From the NCBI GenBank assembly GCA_007833815.1, contig CP033464.1:3094001-3158000 (forward strand): a stretch of 64,000 bases of DNA, read 5' to 3'. The notes under the pieces were generated by a model. It was not told the DNA's origin. It worked only from the letters and a program-made list of their open reading frames with translations, and searched no databases. Every line of letters begins with the position of its first letter. Positions within the stretch are counted from its first letter, which is position 1. A program made the position numbers and the translations under genes. The DNA comes from Brevibacillus laterosporus. GTDB taxonomy: Bacteria; Bacillota; Bacilli; Brevibacillales; Brevibacillaceae. This document shows positions 17,763 through 27,800 of the stretch, piece by piece.

Positions 17763-18057
17763 TATGAAGGTCTCATACGCTATGTAACTGAAGAAGCACA
17801 AAGCCCATTTTTATTGATTAAAAAGATCAACTATTTCATATTTGTGTAATTTTCAATAAAAATCTTCGGGAAGGTGTAGATTTCTATGTGAATGAGCTAT
17901 TTGTCCTCAATAATTATCGCAAAAAAGGATTCGCAAAAAGGGCGTTGAAACAATGTTTTGCAAACAATCAAGGAAACTATATGGTTATGCAGATGAGTAA
18001 CAATAAACCAGCCATATATTCTGGCACCGATTATATGAAGAGGAAGGTGGCAAATAA
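17763..18057 (+). pseudogene. Decayed GNAT-family N-acetyltransferase
   Basis: Three short pieces in different frames read as one GNAT C-terminal region. First YEGLIRYVTEEAQSPFLLI (frame from 17763), then after a frameshift near 17822-17850 DFYVNELFVLNNYRKKGF (the acetyl-CoA loop pattern R-K-K-G-F-A) through NNKPAIY, then after a second shift near 18018 FWHRLYEEEGGK and stop at 18055-18057. At least two frameshifts and a missing N-terminus mean no functional enzyme. It abuts the NRPS start at 18063, so it may once have been co-transcribed with it. Confidence 0.7.
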
Positions 18058-18062
18058 ATACT

Positions 18063-21000
18063 ATGAAAGTCTTTAACAATAGAGTGATTGAACAAAAACA
18101 ATTTTGGCTTTCTAAACTTGGTGGTGAGTTCATCCCCTCTATGGTTCCCACAGACTATCCTTACGTAGGTCAAACCAAATGTAAGGCATCACTGCAATTA
18201 TCTATTGAACAGGATATTACAGACAGGCTGATTCAAGTTTGTAAAAATTCTGATGTGCTTGTGTATACCTTTTTGTTAGCCACGGCAAAAATTTGGCTAC
18301 ATAAATATACCCAACAAACAGAGGTTTGTATAGGCGCACCAAATCTTTCACCGACAACAAGACTGGTCCCTATCGTCTCTAATCCAGCTCCACATCTAGC
18401 CTCCAAACAATTTATTATGGATGTGAAACAGTCTCTTACGGATTCATACAAGCATCAGGATTTTCCTCTTCATCATATCTTTGAAGAGTTGGGAATTAAT
18501 CCTGAGGGCTCTGTTTCTCCATTTATTAATGTGGTTGTAGCACTTGATAGCATACACGATAGAGAGTTTATCGAGGCACAAGAGGTAGGCCTTATACTTC
18601 TTTTTTCAAAGACAGATAAAACGATAAATGTACATCTTCATTATGATAAATCGCTGTATAAGTCACAAACGCTGGAGCGATTTTTCACTCACTACAAAAA
18701 TATTCTTCGCACGATTTCAACAAATGTAACGATATCTTTGAGTGAAATTGAGCTGATGAGTGAAGATGAAAAAGTCCAGCTTGCTTCTTTTTCTCAAACA
18801 CTTGAATCATATCCGACAGATATGTTAGTACATCAAGTGTTTGAACATCAAGCTGAACGTCATCCAAATAAGGTAGCTGTGGTATACCAAGAGCAGCAGA
18901 TGTTAACATACCGACAACTAAACGAGAAAGCAAATCAATTGGCAAGGAACTTACGAGAAAAAGGTGTAGAGAAAGATGAAGTAGTTGCTCTGATGGTAGA
19001 GCGGTCCTTGGAGATGATGATAGGTATCTTAGGTATTCTCAAGGCAGGCAGTGCCTTTCTTCCCATCGATCCTGAGAATCCTTCAGAGCGCATAAGCTAT
19101 ATGCTAGCCGACAGTGAGTCTCGCTTTTTGTTAACGCACAAGAAACTAGGAAGCGATGTAGAGTTTGAGGGAGAAATAATTAGCCTAGATGGGGATGAGT
19201 TATATGTTGGTGATATGTCCAATCTTACACCGATTCAGACATCAGCTCATCTGCTATATGTCATCTATACCTCAGGTACAACTGGCAAACCAAAAGGTGT
19301 GATGGTAGAGCATCGGAACCTGATCAATTATGTAACCTGGTTCAGTAGGCAGGCTAGCATAACAGAAACAGACAGCACAATGCTCTTATCTTCCTATGCA
19401 TTTGATTTAGGATATACGAGTCTTTTTCCAGCACTGCTAAATGGATGTACCTTGCATATAGTGCCAAAAGATACATATCTGCACCCTGATAGCTTACTGA
19501 ATTACATCAAAGATCAGCAGCTCAGCTTTTTAAAACTGACACCGTCTCTTTTTTCATTACTAGTACAAGCAATTGACGGGTTACATACATCCGACATGAC
19601 AGCACTGCGTTTAGTCGTTTCAGGAGGAGAATCTATTCAGCCACTTGATGTTGCTAAGTTCCATAGTTACTATCCTGCTGTAACCATAATGAACCACTAT
19701 GGCCCAACCGAGTCAACAATTGGTACTCTGGCTATGCCAATTGAGTTTGACGAATGGGGTAGATTTGAAGAATGTCCAACTATCGGTACACCAATTCATC
19801 AAGCGGAAGTATTCATTCTAAATAAGGATTTGCAGTATGTTCCAATAGGGGTACCTGGTGAATTGTGTATTGCTGGAAAAGGGCTTGCACGTGGTTACCT
19901 TGGACAACCAGAGTTAACGAAAGAGAAATTTATAGCCCATCCATTTCAAGCTGGTGAACGACTTTATCGAACCGGAGATATGGCGCGATGGGATGAAGCG
20001 GGTACAGTTCAATTTCTGGGACGTATAGATCATCAAGTAAAAATTCGAGGATATCGCATCGAGATAGACGAGATTGAAAAGCATGTAATAAGTCATCCGT
20101 CGATCCATGAAGCGATTGTATTGGCTATGCCCAATGAGCAAAACGAAAATGAGCTGTGCAGTTATTATCTTTCTGATGAAGAACTGGGACAAGGTGAATT
20201 ACGTGAATTTCTCCAACGGAAAGTACCGGAGTATATGATCCCAATATTTTTCATCCGACTAAAAAATATCCCGCTCACTTCAAACGGTAAAATCAATCGC
20301 CATGCTTTGCCAAAACCAGATGCCCATGAACTTGCCCAGCTTTCTTACGTTGCTCCAGGCAGTGAGATGGAGGAGCAGTTGGTTTTCATTTGGAAAAATA
20401 TTTTGAAAAGAGAGTTGGTTGGGGTTACAGATAACTTCTTTCAATTAGGTGGTCATTCTCTATCAGCTATCAAACTGGCTCACCAAATCAGCAAAACATA
20501 TGGTACTCATATAACGCTGAAGGATATTTTTATGCATTCAACCGTGGGCAATCAAGTAAAAATGATTGCCCACGCAGAAAAAAGAATAACAAGAAAGATA
20601 GAAGTTTCTGAGCATAGAGAATATTATCCACTCTCTTCGATGCAACGCCGTTTGTTCTTACTTCATCAATTTGAAGGGGCAGAGACCGCATACAATATGC
20701 CTACCATCTGGCGTTTTACTGGAAACATAAACCTGGATAAGTTGGAGAAGGCATTTCAAACTCTCATTAATCGTCATGAAGCGCTACGTACTTCTTTTCA
20801 TGTGATTGATAGTGTTCCCATGCAACGGGTTCATACTCGTATAGATTTCACGCTATCTCTTCTAGAAGCTACAGAATTAGAAGAGAAGCAAGTTATTCAG
20901 TCATTCTTTCAAACATTTGATTTAGGTGTAGCTCCATTATTCCGTGCAGGTTTTGTGTCTCTGAACAATGATGAATGTCTTCTGATGATTGACATGCATC

Positions 21001-24000
21001 ATATTATATCTGATGGTGTCTCGATAAATATTCTTTTCGCAGAGCTGGAAAAAGCTTATCACGGTCAGAATCTGTCGCCGCTTACCATTCATTATAAAGA
21101 CTATGCTATGTGGCAAAATAAGTGGGAGCAATCGGAAGAGTACAAGCAGCAAAAACAGTTTTGGCTAACACAATTTTCTGATGAAATACCTGTGCTCAAC
21201 CTACCAACTGATTTTATGCGACCAAAACTCCAAAGTTTCAAGGGTGGGTTAATAACCGCCTCGTTATCTGGGGAACAGTTTGAGGCTGTAAAGCGACTCT
21301 GTCAGAAAACAGAGACTACTCTCTACATGTTTCTGCTTGCTACGTACAATATACTGCTCGCCAAATACAGCAATCAGGAAGATATTGTTGTAGGAACAGC
21401 AGTAGCTGGGCGGAGTGTAAGCGATGTGGAATCTGTCATCGGAATGTTCGTTAATACGGTGGCCATTCGAAATAAACCTATGCCAAGTAAAGCATTTGCT
21501 TCTTTTTTAGAAGAAGTAAAGCAACAAACCATTCAGGTGTTTAATCATCAGGATTATTCTCTCGATGACTTGGTGGAGAATCTTAAGTTAACTAGAGATA
21601 TGGGACGAAATCCACTATTTGACACCATGCTGACACTCCAAAGCTATGAGAAACAAAGCGTCGAGCTTGATGGAATTGCGATTCTACCAAACATGCAAGA
21701 TCATGATATTGCTAAATTTGATATAACCGTGGTTGCTGTTGAATATGAAGATCAATTACAAGTCTCATGGGAATTTTCCTCTGAACTGTGGAGGAAGGAA
21801 TCAGCAGAGAGGATGCTAAAGCATTTTATAACAGTAATGGAAGTAGCTGCTCGAGAACCCGAACGTACTATCGGCGAATTAGAAATACTGAGTCTAGAAG
21901 AAAAACACGAATTGTTATCCGTCAACAATCAAATCGCTATTTCTTATAACAAAGAACAAACCATTACTGATTTAATTGAGCAACAAGTTATTTTGCATCC
22001 TGATCACATTGCGGTTGTTTCAGATGGGGGGATACTACGTTATCGAGAATTGAATGAAGCAGCTAACCGGCTTGCCAGGTTTCTTCGTGCCAAAGGGGTT
22101 GAGCGTAATCAACCTATTGGGGTGATGATGGATTGTACTCCTGAGCTACTTATTAGCATTCTAGCCATAGTAAAAGCTGGAGGGGCGTATGTACCACTGT
22201 CGACGAATTATCCGAACGAACGAATTGAGTATATGTTGGAAGATAGTGAAGTGGGCTTGGTTTTAACCAAGCGAAATCTCCTTACCAATGTACGATTTGA
22301 TGGCGAGTGGATTTTCATGGATGAAATACGATTGGAAGGCAATGCAGACAATTTCGAGCGTGATACTAATGCAGATGACCTTCTGTATATCATCTATACC
22401 TCTGGTTCAACAGGTAAACCAAAAGGCGTGATGGTTCAGCATAAGGCCCTGCATCATTTTGTCACTGCTATGAATAAAGAATATTTGGGAACGATCAGCT
22501 ATAAAGACCGGTTTCTCCTTTCTACAGATATTTCATTTGACGTTAGTTGCTTTGAGATTTTTCAGGCGTTGACTAATGGTGGAACACTGGTCCTTTTTAA
22601 TGGGCATAAATTTGATGTCAAGCTTCTTGCTAAAACGATAGAGGAAGAAGAGGTAACTCTAGCTTATATACCACCTGCTCTCCTTACCCAGTTGTATGAG
22701 ACTATTCTTCTTTCGCCTGATGGTTTTGTCTTGAATAAAATGCTTGTTGGTGTTGAGCCAATAAAGGATGAGGTATTGGATCAATTTCTATCTCTGAATC
22801 CAGAAATGCTCATAGTCAATGGATATGGACCGAGCGAGGCTACCATCTGTTGTACAACCTACCGCTATGAAAAAAACGAGATAAGGGGTAAATATGTTCC
22901 AATTGGTAAGCCATTGGGCAATATGCAGATTTACATTCTAGATGCCCAGTGCCACCTTGTGCCAAGAGGTGTGATAGGTGAACTTTGGGTATCAGGTGAT
23001 GGATTATCCCTTGGTTATTGGAATCAAGAAAAGATGACAGAAGACCGTTTTAAGACGAACCCATTTCACCCACATACTCTGATGTACTGCACAGGAGATA
23101 AAGCAAGATGGGCAGAGGATGGAAATTTAGAGTTTATGGGACGAACGGATCATCAAGTAAAAATTCGTGGTTACCGTGTTGAGCTTGGCGAAATAGAGAC
23201 TCAATTGTTACGTCATCCTGAGATTGAAGCGGCACTAGTTATGACTAAGACGGATTCTTATGAATTTAAATATTTGTGTGCATACGTTGTTTTTCAAAAT
23301 AAAGAATGGAATTCAGCTCCAGATGCTACACAAAAATTGCATCAATGGCTTGCTACTTTTTTACCAGATTATATGTTGCCAAGCGTTTTTATCGCAGTAG
23401 ATGAATTTTCATTAACTCCTAATGGGAAAATAGATCGCAAAATTTTGCCTGAGCCAGATGGGAGCATTCATGTAAATGAACATAGTTACTCTGCACCGCG
23501 AAACGAATTTGAAGAGCAAATGGTGTTGTTGTGGGAGAAAATTCTTGAGGTTAAACCTATTGGTGTTATGGATAACTTCTTTATGCTAGGAGGTCATTCA
23601 CTCAAAGCCTTTGTGCTTGTTAGTCAGATCAACCAACGCTTTGGAATAAATCTTCCTTTGTCAGATTTGTTTAAGGCTCCTACTATTGCAGGTCTTTGTG
23701 AACATCTTCAGATGCAAGAGGCAAGTAAAGAGGAGACTGTTATCCTGCTTCAGCAAGGAAATCCTGATGTCCCACCACTATTCATTATTCATGGTCAGGG
23801 AGGGGGAGTCATTAATTTTTCTCATCTAGCACAAGCTATAGGAGGGGAGCGTAACGTTTATGGCATTCAAGCCGTTGGGTATGATGGCGAAGCAGAGATG
23901 TTGACAACAGTGGAAGAAATGGCCACACACTTTAATGCTTCTATTCGCCGAATTACGCCAACTATGCCTATCCAACTAGTTGGCTGGTCATTTGGAGGTC

Positions 24001-24554
24001 TGGTTGCTTATGAGATGACCAAACAATTAGAACAGAAGGGGGAGAAGGTAGAATTACTGGTATTGGTAGATTGTCTCCCGCTAACTGAAAAGGACCGTAT
24101 CAGTTTTGACCAACGTTATGAAAACTTGGATACTATTATTCAATACGCTCTTTATAACGGCATAGATCAAGAGGATTTAGCAGAATTAGGCGAAGAGGAA
24201 AAAATGAAATTTTGCTGGGAAGAGGCGCGCAAACAAAAACTATTTCCAGATGAAGTGTATGGACAGGCTTTGCTTCCTAAACTACGTATTCATGCAACAA
24301 ATGGCTTAGCAATACACAAATATCATCTTCTTGGGAAAATCGACTCTGATCTACACCTCTTTCTTGCTTTAGAATCGTCGGTTCAGCATCAATCCGCGAC
24401 GATCGCTGATATAGCACGCTGGAATGAATTTACCATGGGGAAAATACATTCAACATATATTACGGGCAATCATTATACTATGTTAGAAATGCCTCATGTC
24501 CAAAAGATGGCTACTTTACTTGGGGATTATATAAAAAGTAAAAAAATTGAATAA
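18063..24554 (+). CDS. Non-ribosomal peptide synthetase: half-C, A(Asp), T, C, A, T, TE
   Basis: A 2163-residue terminal NRPS. Domains: C-terminal lobe of a condensation domain only (1-225, no HHxxxDG); A1 (about 255-750; pocket residues read as D-L-T-K-V-G-H-I-G-K, the Asp code); T1 (Ser799 in GGHSL); complete C2 (H979-H980 to D984-G985, L-L type by context); A2 (about 1310-1790; pocket read as D-V-F-Y-L-G-G-I-C-K, unassigned); T2 (Ser1846); thioesterase (about 1885-2163, GWSFGG with Ser1976). ATG 18063 has an AGGTGG 12 bp upstream. It appears to add Asp and one more residue and release the product. Next comes a 280-bp AT-rich gap, then the partner NRPS. The missing C lobe leaves the entry step unexplained. 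Confidence 0.93.
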   Translation: MKVFNNRVIEQKQFWLSKLGGEFIPSMVPTDYPYVGQTKCKASLQLSIEQDITDRLIQVCKNSDVLVYTFLLATAKIWLHKYTQQTEVCIGAPNLSPTTRLVPIVSNPAPHLASKQFIMDVKQSLTDSYKHQDFPLHHIFEELGINPEGSVSPFINVVVALDSIHDREFIEAQEVGLILLFSKTDKTINVHLHYDKSLYKSQTLERFFTHYKNILRTISTNVTISLSEIELMSEDEKVQLASFSQTLESYPTDMLVHQVFEHQAERHPNKVAVVYQEQQMLTYRQLNEKANQLARNLREKGVEKDEVVALMVERSLEMMIGILGILKAGSAFLPIDPENPSERISYMLADSESRFLLTHKKLGSDVEFEGEIISLDGDELYVGDMSNLTPIQTSAHLLYVIYTSGTTGKPKGVMVEHRNLINYVTWFSRQASITETDSTMLLSSYAFDLGYTSLFPALLNGCTLHIVPKDTYLHPDSLLNYIKDQQLSFLKLTPSLFSLLVQAIDGLHTSDMTALRLVVSGGESIQPLDVAKFHSYYPAVTIMNHYGPTESTIGTLAMPIEFDEWGRFEECPTIGTPIHQAEVFILNKDLQYVPIGVPGELCIAGKGLARGYLGQPELTKEKFIAHPFQAGERLYRTGDMARWDEAGTVQFLGRIDHQVKIRGYRIEIDEIEKHVISHPSIHEAIVLAMPNEQNENELCSYYLSDEELGQGELREFLQRKVPEYMIPIFFIRLKNIPLTSNGKINRHALPKPDAHELAQLSYVAPGSEMEEQLVFIWKNILKRELVGVTDNFFQLGGHSLSAIKLAHQISKTYGTHITLKDIFMHSTVGNQVKMIAHAEKRITRKIEVSEHREYYPLSSMQRRLFLLHQFEGAETAYNMPTIWRFTGNINLDKLEKAFQTLINRHEALRTSFHVIDSVPMQRVHTRIDFTLSLLEATELEEKQVIQSFFQTFDLGVAPLFRAGFVSLNNDECLLMIDMHHIISDGVSINILFAELEKAYHGQNLSPLTIHYKDYAMWQNKWEQSEEYKQQKQFWLTQFSDEIPVLNLPTDFMRPKLQSFKGGLITASLSGEQFEAVKRLCQKTETTLYMFLLATYNILLAKYSNQEDIVVGTAVAGRSVSDVESVIGMFVNTVAIRNKPMPSKAFASFLEEVKQQTIQVFNHQDYSLDDLVENLKLTRDMGRNPLFDTMLTLQSYEKQSVELDGIAILPNMQDHDIAKFDITVVAVEYEDQLQVSWEFSSELWRKESAERMLKHFITVMEVAAREPERTIGELEILSLEEKHELLSVNNQIAISYNKEQTITDLIEQQVILHPDHIAVVSDGGILRYRELNEAANRLARFLRAKGVERNQPIGVMMDCTPELLISILAIVKAGGAYVPLSTNYPNERIEYMLEDSEVGLVLTKRNLLTNVRFDGEWIFMDEIRLEGNADNFERDTNADDLLYIIYTSGSTGKPKGVMVQHKALHHFVTAMNKEYLGTISYKDRFLLSTDISFDVSCFEIFQALTNGGTLVLFNGHKFDVKLLAKTIEEEEVTLAYIPPALLTQLYETILLSPDGFVLNKMLVGVEPIKDEVLDQFLSLNPEMLIVNGYGPSEATICCTTYRYEKNEIRGKYVPIGKPLGNMQIYILDAQCHLVPRGVIGELWVSGDGLSLGYWNQEKMTEDRFKTNPFHPHTLMYCTGDKARWAEDGNLEFMGRTDHQVKIRGYRVELGEIETQLLRHPEIEAALVMTKTDSYEFKYLCAYVVFQNKEWNSAPDATQKLHQWLATFLPDYMLPSVFIAVDEFSLTPNGKIDRKILPEPDGSIHVNEHSYSAPRNEFEEQMVLLWEKILEVKPIGVMDNFFMLGGHSLKAFVLVSQINQRFGINLPLSDLFKAPTIAGLCEHLQMQEASKEETVILLQQGNPDVPPLFIIHGQGGGVINFSHLAQAIGGERNVYGIQAVGYDGEAEMLTTVEEMATHFNASIRRITPTMPIQLVGWSFGGLVAYEMTKQLEQKGEKVELLVLVDCLPLTEKDRISFDQRYENLDTIIQYALYNGIDQEDLAELGEEEKMKFCWEEARKQKLFPDEVYGQALLPKLRIHATNGLAIHKYHLLGKIDSDLHLFLALESSVQHQSATIADIARWNEFTMGKIHSTYITGNHYTMLEMPHVQKMATLLGDYIKSKKIE

Positions 24555-24834
24555 ATGAGATAATATGTTTTACATTCAGTGTTTGTTTTAATAAAATGAA
24601 ATAGAATTAAAATTAAAATTTTAACAATATGGGATACTTTGTGACTGGTAAGGAAAAAGTACGTGGCTTAATAAAATAACATAACCTTACTTGATTTATA
24701 TAAAAATAAATCGTGACTCATATGATTAAGCCAGAAATCGCTAGCTTTACATACTAATAGGTTTGAAATAGAAATAGGAAAACTCGTTGTTTTTTTAGAA
24801 GTTATCTAATTACCAGAAAGTGAGGGAGATTATT

Positions 24835-27800
24835 TTGACCGTTACGCGTACGTATTATCCACTTTCACATTCCCAAAAACGGGTATGGTATATTGAGAAA
24901 ACATATCCTCACACCTCCATGTACAATATTGGAGGAGTCGTTCGAATGAATGGTTCTGTTAATATTACCTATCTTACTCAAGCTATTCAGATTTTTATAA
25001 ACAAGAATGATGGTTTGAGGCTACACATGCATGAGAAAGATAGCTTTGTAAATCAATACGTTGTAGAGTTGAATGATTTTTCCGTACCCTTCTATGACTT
25101 CAGTCATTCGATTCAAGCTGAAGAAGAGGTAATGCAATGGGCCGAGTCAGAGTTCAAAAAGCCATTTGTACTTGCTGATCATCCTTTGTTTTACTTTGCT
25201 ACCTTTCGCGTTCATGAGAAATATACAGGATATTTCATCAAATTGCATCATATCATTGCCGATGGCTGGTCTATCAATATTATGACCAACCAAATTGGGG
25301 AGATTTATCAAAAAATAAAAAATGGTGAGAAAATATCTAGAGAAGTTGAATACTCGTATCTCGATTATTTACAACAAGAACAAAAATATCTATCTTCCAA
25401 CCGTTTTGAAAAAAATAAGAAATACTGGAATGAAAAATTTCAAGCACTTCCTGAAAGCTTCTTGAGTAAGAGTTCAGATAAAGTGGAAGGGCATAGAAAA
25501 AGCATCGATCTTGATAAAGAATTATCGAGTCGTATTAATGAGTTTGCTACTGAGCATAATCTATCGCTAAGCTCACTGTTCATTATGCTTGTTTTACTTT
25601 ATCAATACAAAACACAGCAAACCAAAGATCAAATACTTGGTATCCCGGTTCTTAATCGTTCAGGGAATAAAGAGAAAAATATCTTTGGTATGTTTACTAG
25701 TTCCATGCCATTTCGCATGGAGTTAGAAGATACTGAAACACTGACTAGTTTATACAAGAGAGTTCATAATGAGATGTTAAGTAATTTTTTTCATCAAAGA
25801 TATCCGTATGATCTTCTAATTAGCAATTTAGAATTAAAGAAAAAGGGATATGATAGTCTCTTCCAAATTTGTGTGAATTACTACGGAACAAAGCTAGTTA
25901 ATGAGCTTGAGGGAATTAACATTGATAATCTAGAATTTTATAGTGGCTATCAGGCCTACTCATTACAATTGGTAATAAAAGAATGGTCAAGTGAGAATAA
26001 AATTACATTGTTCTATGATTATAAAACCAGTGACTATACAAATGAGCAGATCGAAGAAATACACAGTCGATTGATGTATGTTCTTGAACAGATGATACAA
26101 CAGCCAGAGAAGTCGATTAAGGAAGTCTCTCTTTTAAGTGATCGAGAGAAACATGATCATATCTATGGTCGAAATCAAACAGATGCGTTTTTCCCAAAAG
26201 ACAAGACTATACATCAGCTTTTTGAGGATCAGGTAGCGTTAACTCCAAATCGTGTTGCTGTACGCTTTCAAGATCAAACGTATACATATCATCAGCTTAA
26301 CGAACAAGCCAATAGATTAGCTCGTACGATTCGAGCTAAAGGCGTTAAGCCAGACCAACTAGTTAGTATTTATATGAGACATTCGTATGATATGGTTGTG
26401 GGGATTTGGGCTGTGTTAAAAGCAGGTTGTGCCTATGTGCCGATTGATCCTGATTATCCAACCGATCGCGTTGCATATATTTTGCAAAATAGTCAGACCA
26501 AGCTTTTACTATCAAATGTGGATGTGGATATAGAAGGCTTCAATGGAGAGGTTATCCGTCTTGATGATCCAACTACCTATGCATTAGAGTCACATAATCT
26601 CACGGACATAAACGAACCAAGTGATTTGGTTTATGTGATTTATACCTCGGGCTCTACTGGAAAACCAAAGGGAACGTTAATCGAACATAGAGGATTAATC
26701 AACTACATCCATTGGGCGAAACAGATGTACATACAGTCTCAGGATGAATCCTTTGCACTATATTCCTCTTTAGCTTTTGATTTAACAGTTACTTCCATTT
26801 TCGCTCCACTCCTAAATGGAAACGAAATCGTGGTTTATGTAGAAAATGGTTCTGAATTCGTTCTGGACACCATTCTTCGTGAGAATCGCGTCAACATACT
26901 TAAACTGACACCTGCGCATCTTGCGTTAATTAGTGACAGAGATAATCGACAATCGTCAATCAAACGATTCATCGTTGGAGGAGAAGACCTTAAAACATCG
27001 CTTGCTGCTAAAATCTATGAGAGTTTTGAGGGAAATATTTGCATTTACAATGAGTATGGCCCGACAGAAACAGTAGTGGGGTGTATGATCTATGAGTATA
27101 ATCCAGAAACAGATCGGACTGGGTCTGTGCCAATTGGTCGACCGATAAATAACGTGCAAATCTATCTACTAAATGATCAGCTACAACCCGTACCTGATGG
27201 TGTAGCGGGAGAGGTATATATTTCAGGTGATGGCGTTGCAAGAGGGTATTTGTCTAGAGAGGATTTGACACAGGAGCGTTTTTTGGACAATCCGTTTAGA
27301 CAAGGGTCTCGCATTTACAAAACTGGTGATCTGGCTAGAATGCTCGCCTCCCAAGATGTAGAGTATGTGGGAAGAATAGATCATCAGGTAAAAATGAAAG
27401 GATATCGTATTGAATTAGGTGAAATCGAGAACTGCTTGACCAGTTTCACATCTGTTAAAGAAGCGGTGGTCATTGATCGAGTAGAGGAGAACGGGTATAA
27501 GTATCTGTGTGCATATATAATTGCAGATGAAAAAATGTCCATTCCAGAAATTCGCCAAAAGCTAACACATCAACTGCCTTCTTATATGATTCCAACGTAC
27601 TTTGTTACAGTTGACAAATTGCCGTTAACATCAAATGGAAAAATTGATCGCAATCAGCTTCCCGACCCAATTGTTGATAACAACACTAATCGTGCAGGAG
27701 ATCAACTGCTAAATGATACAGAAGAAATATTGATGAAAGTTATAAAAGAGGTATTACAAATAGAAGAGGTAGGATTAGATTCAAATTTTTATTTTCTTGG

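Noticed and set aside
22300-23450. Naming the substrate of the second A domain of the terminal NRPS
   Set aside because: The pocket residues do not match a code I can recall with confidence, so no amino acid is assigned.
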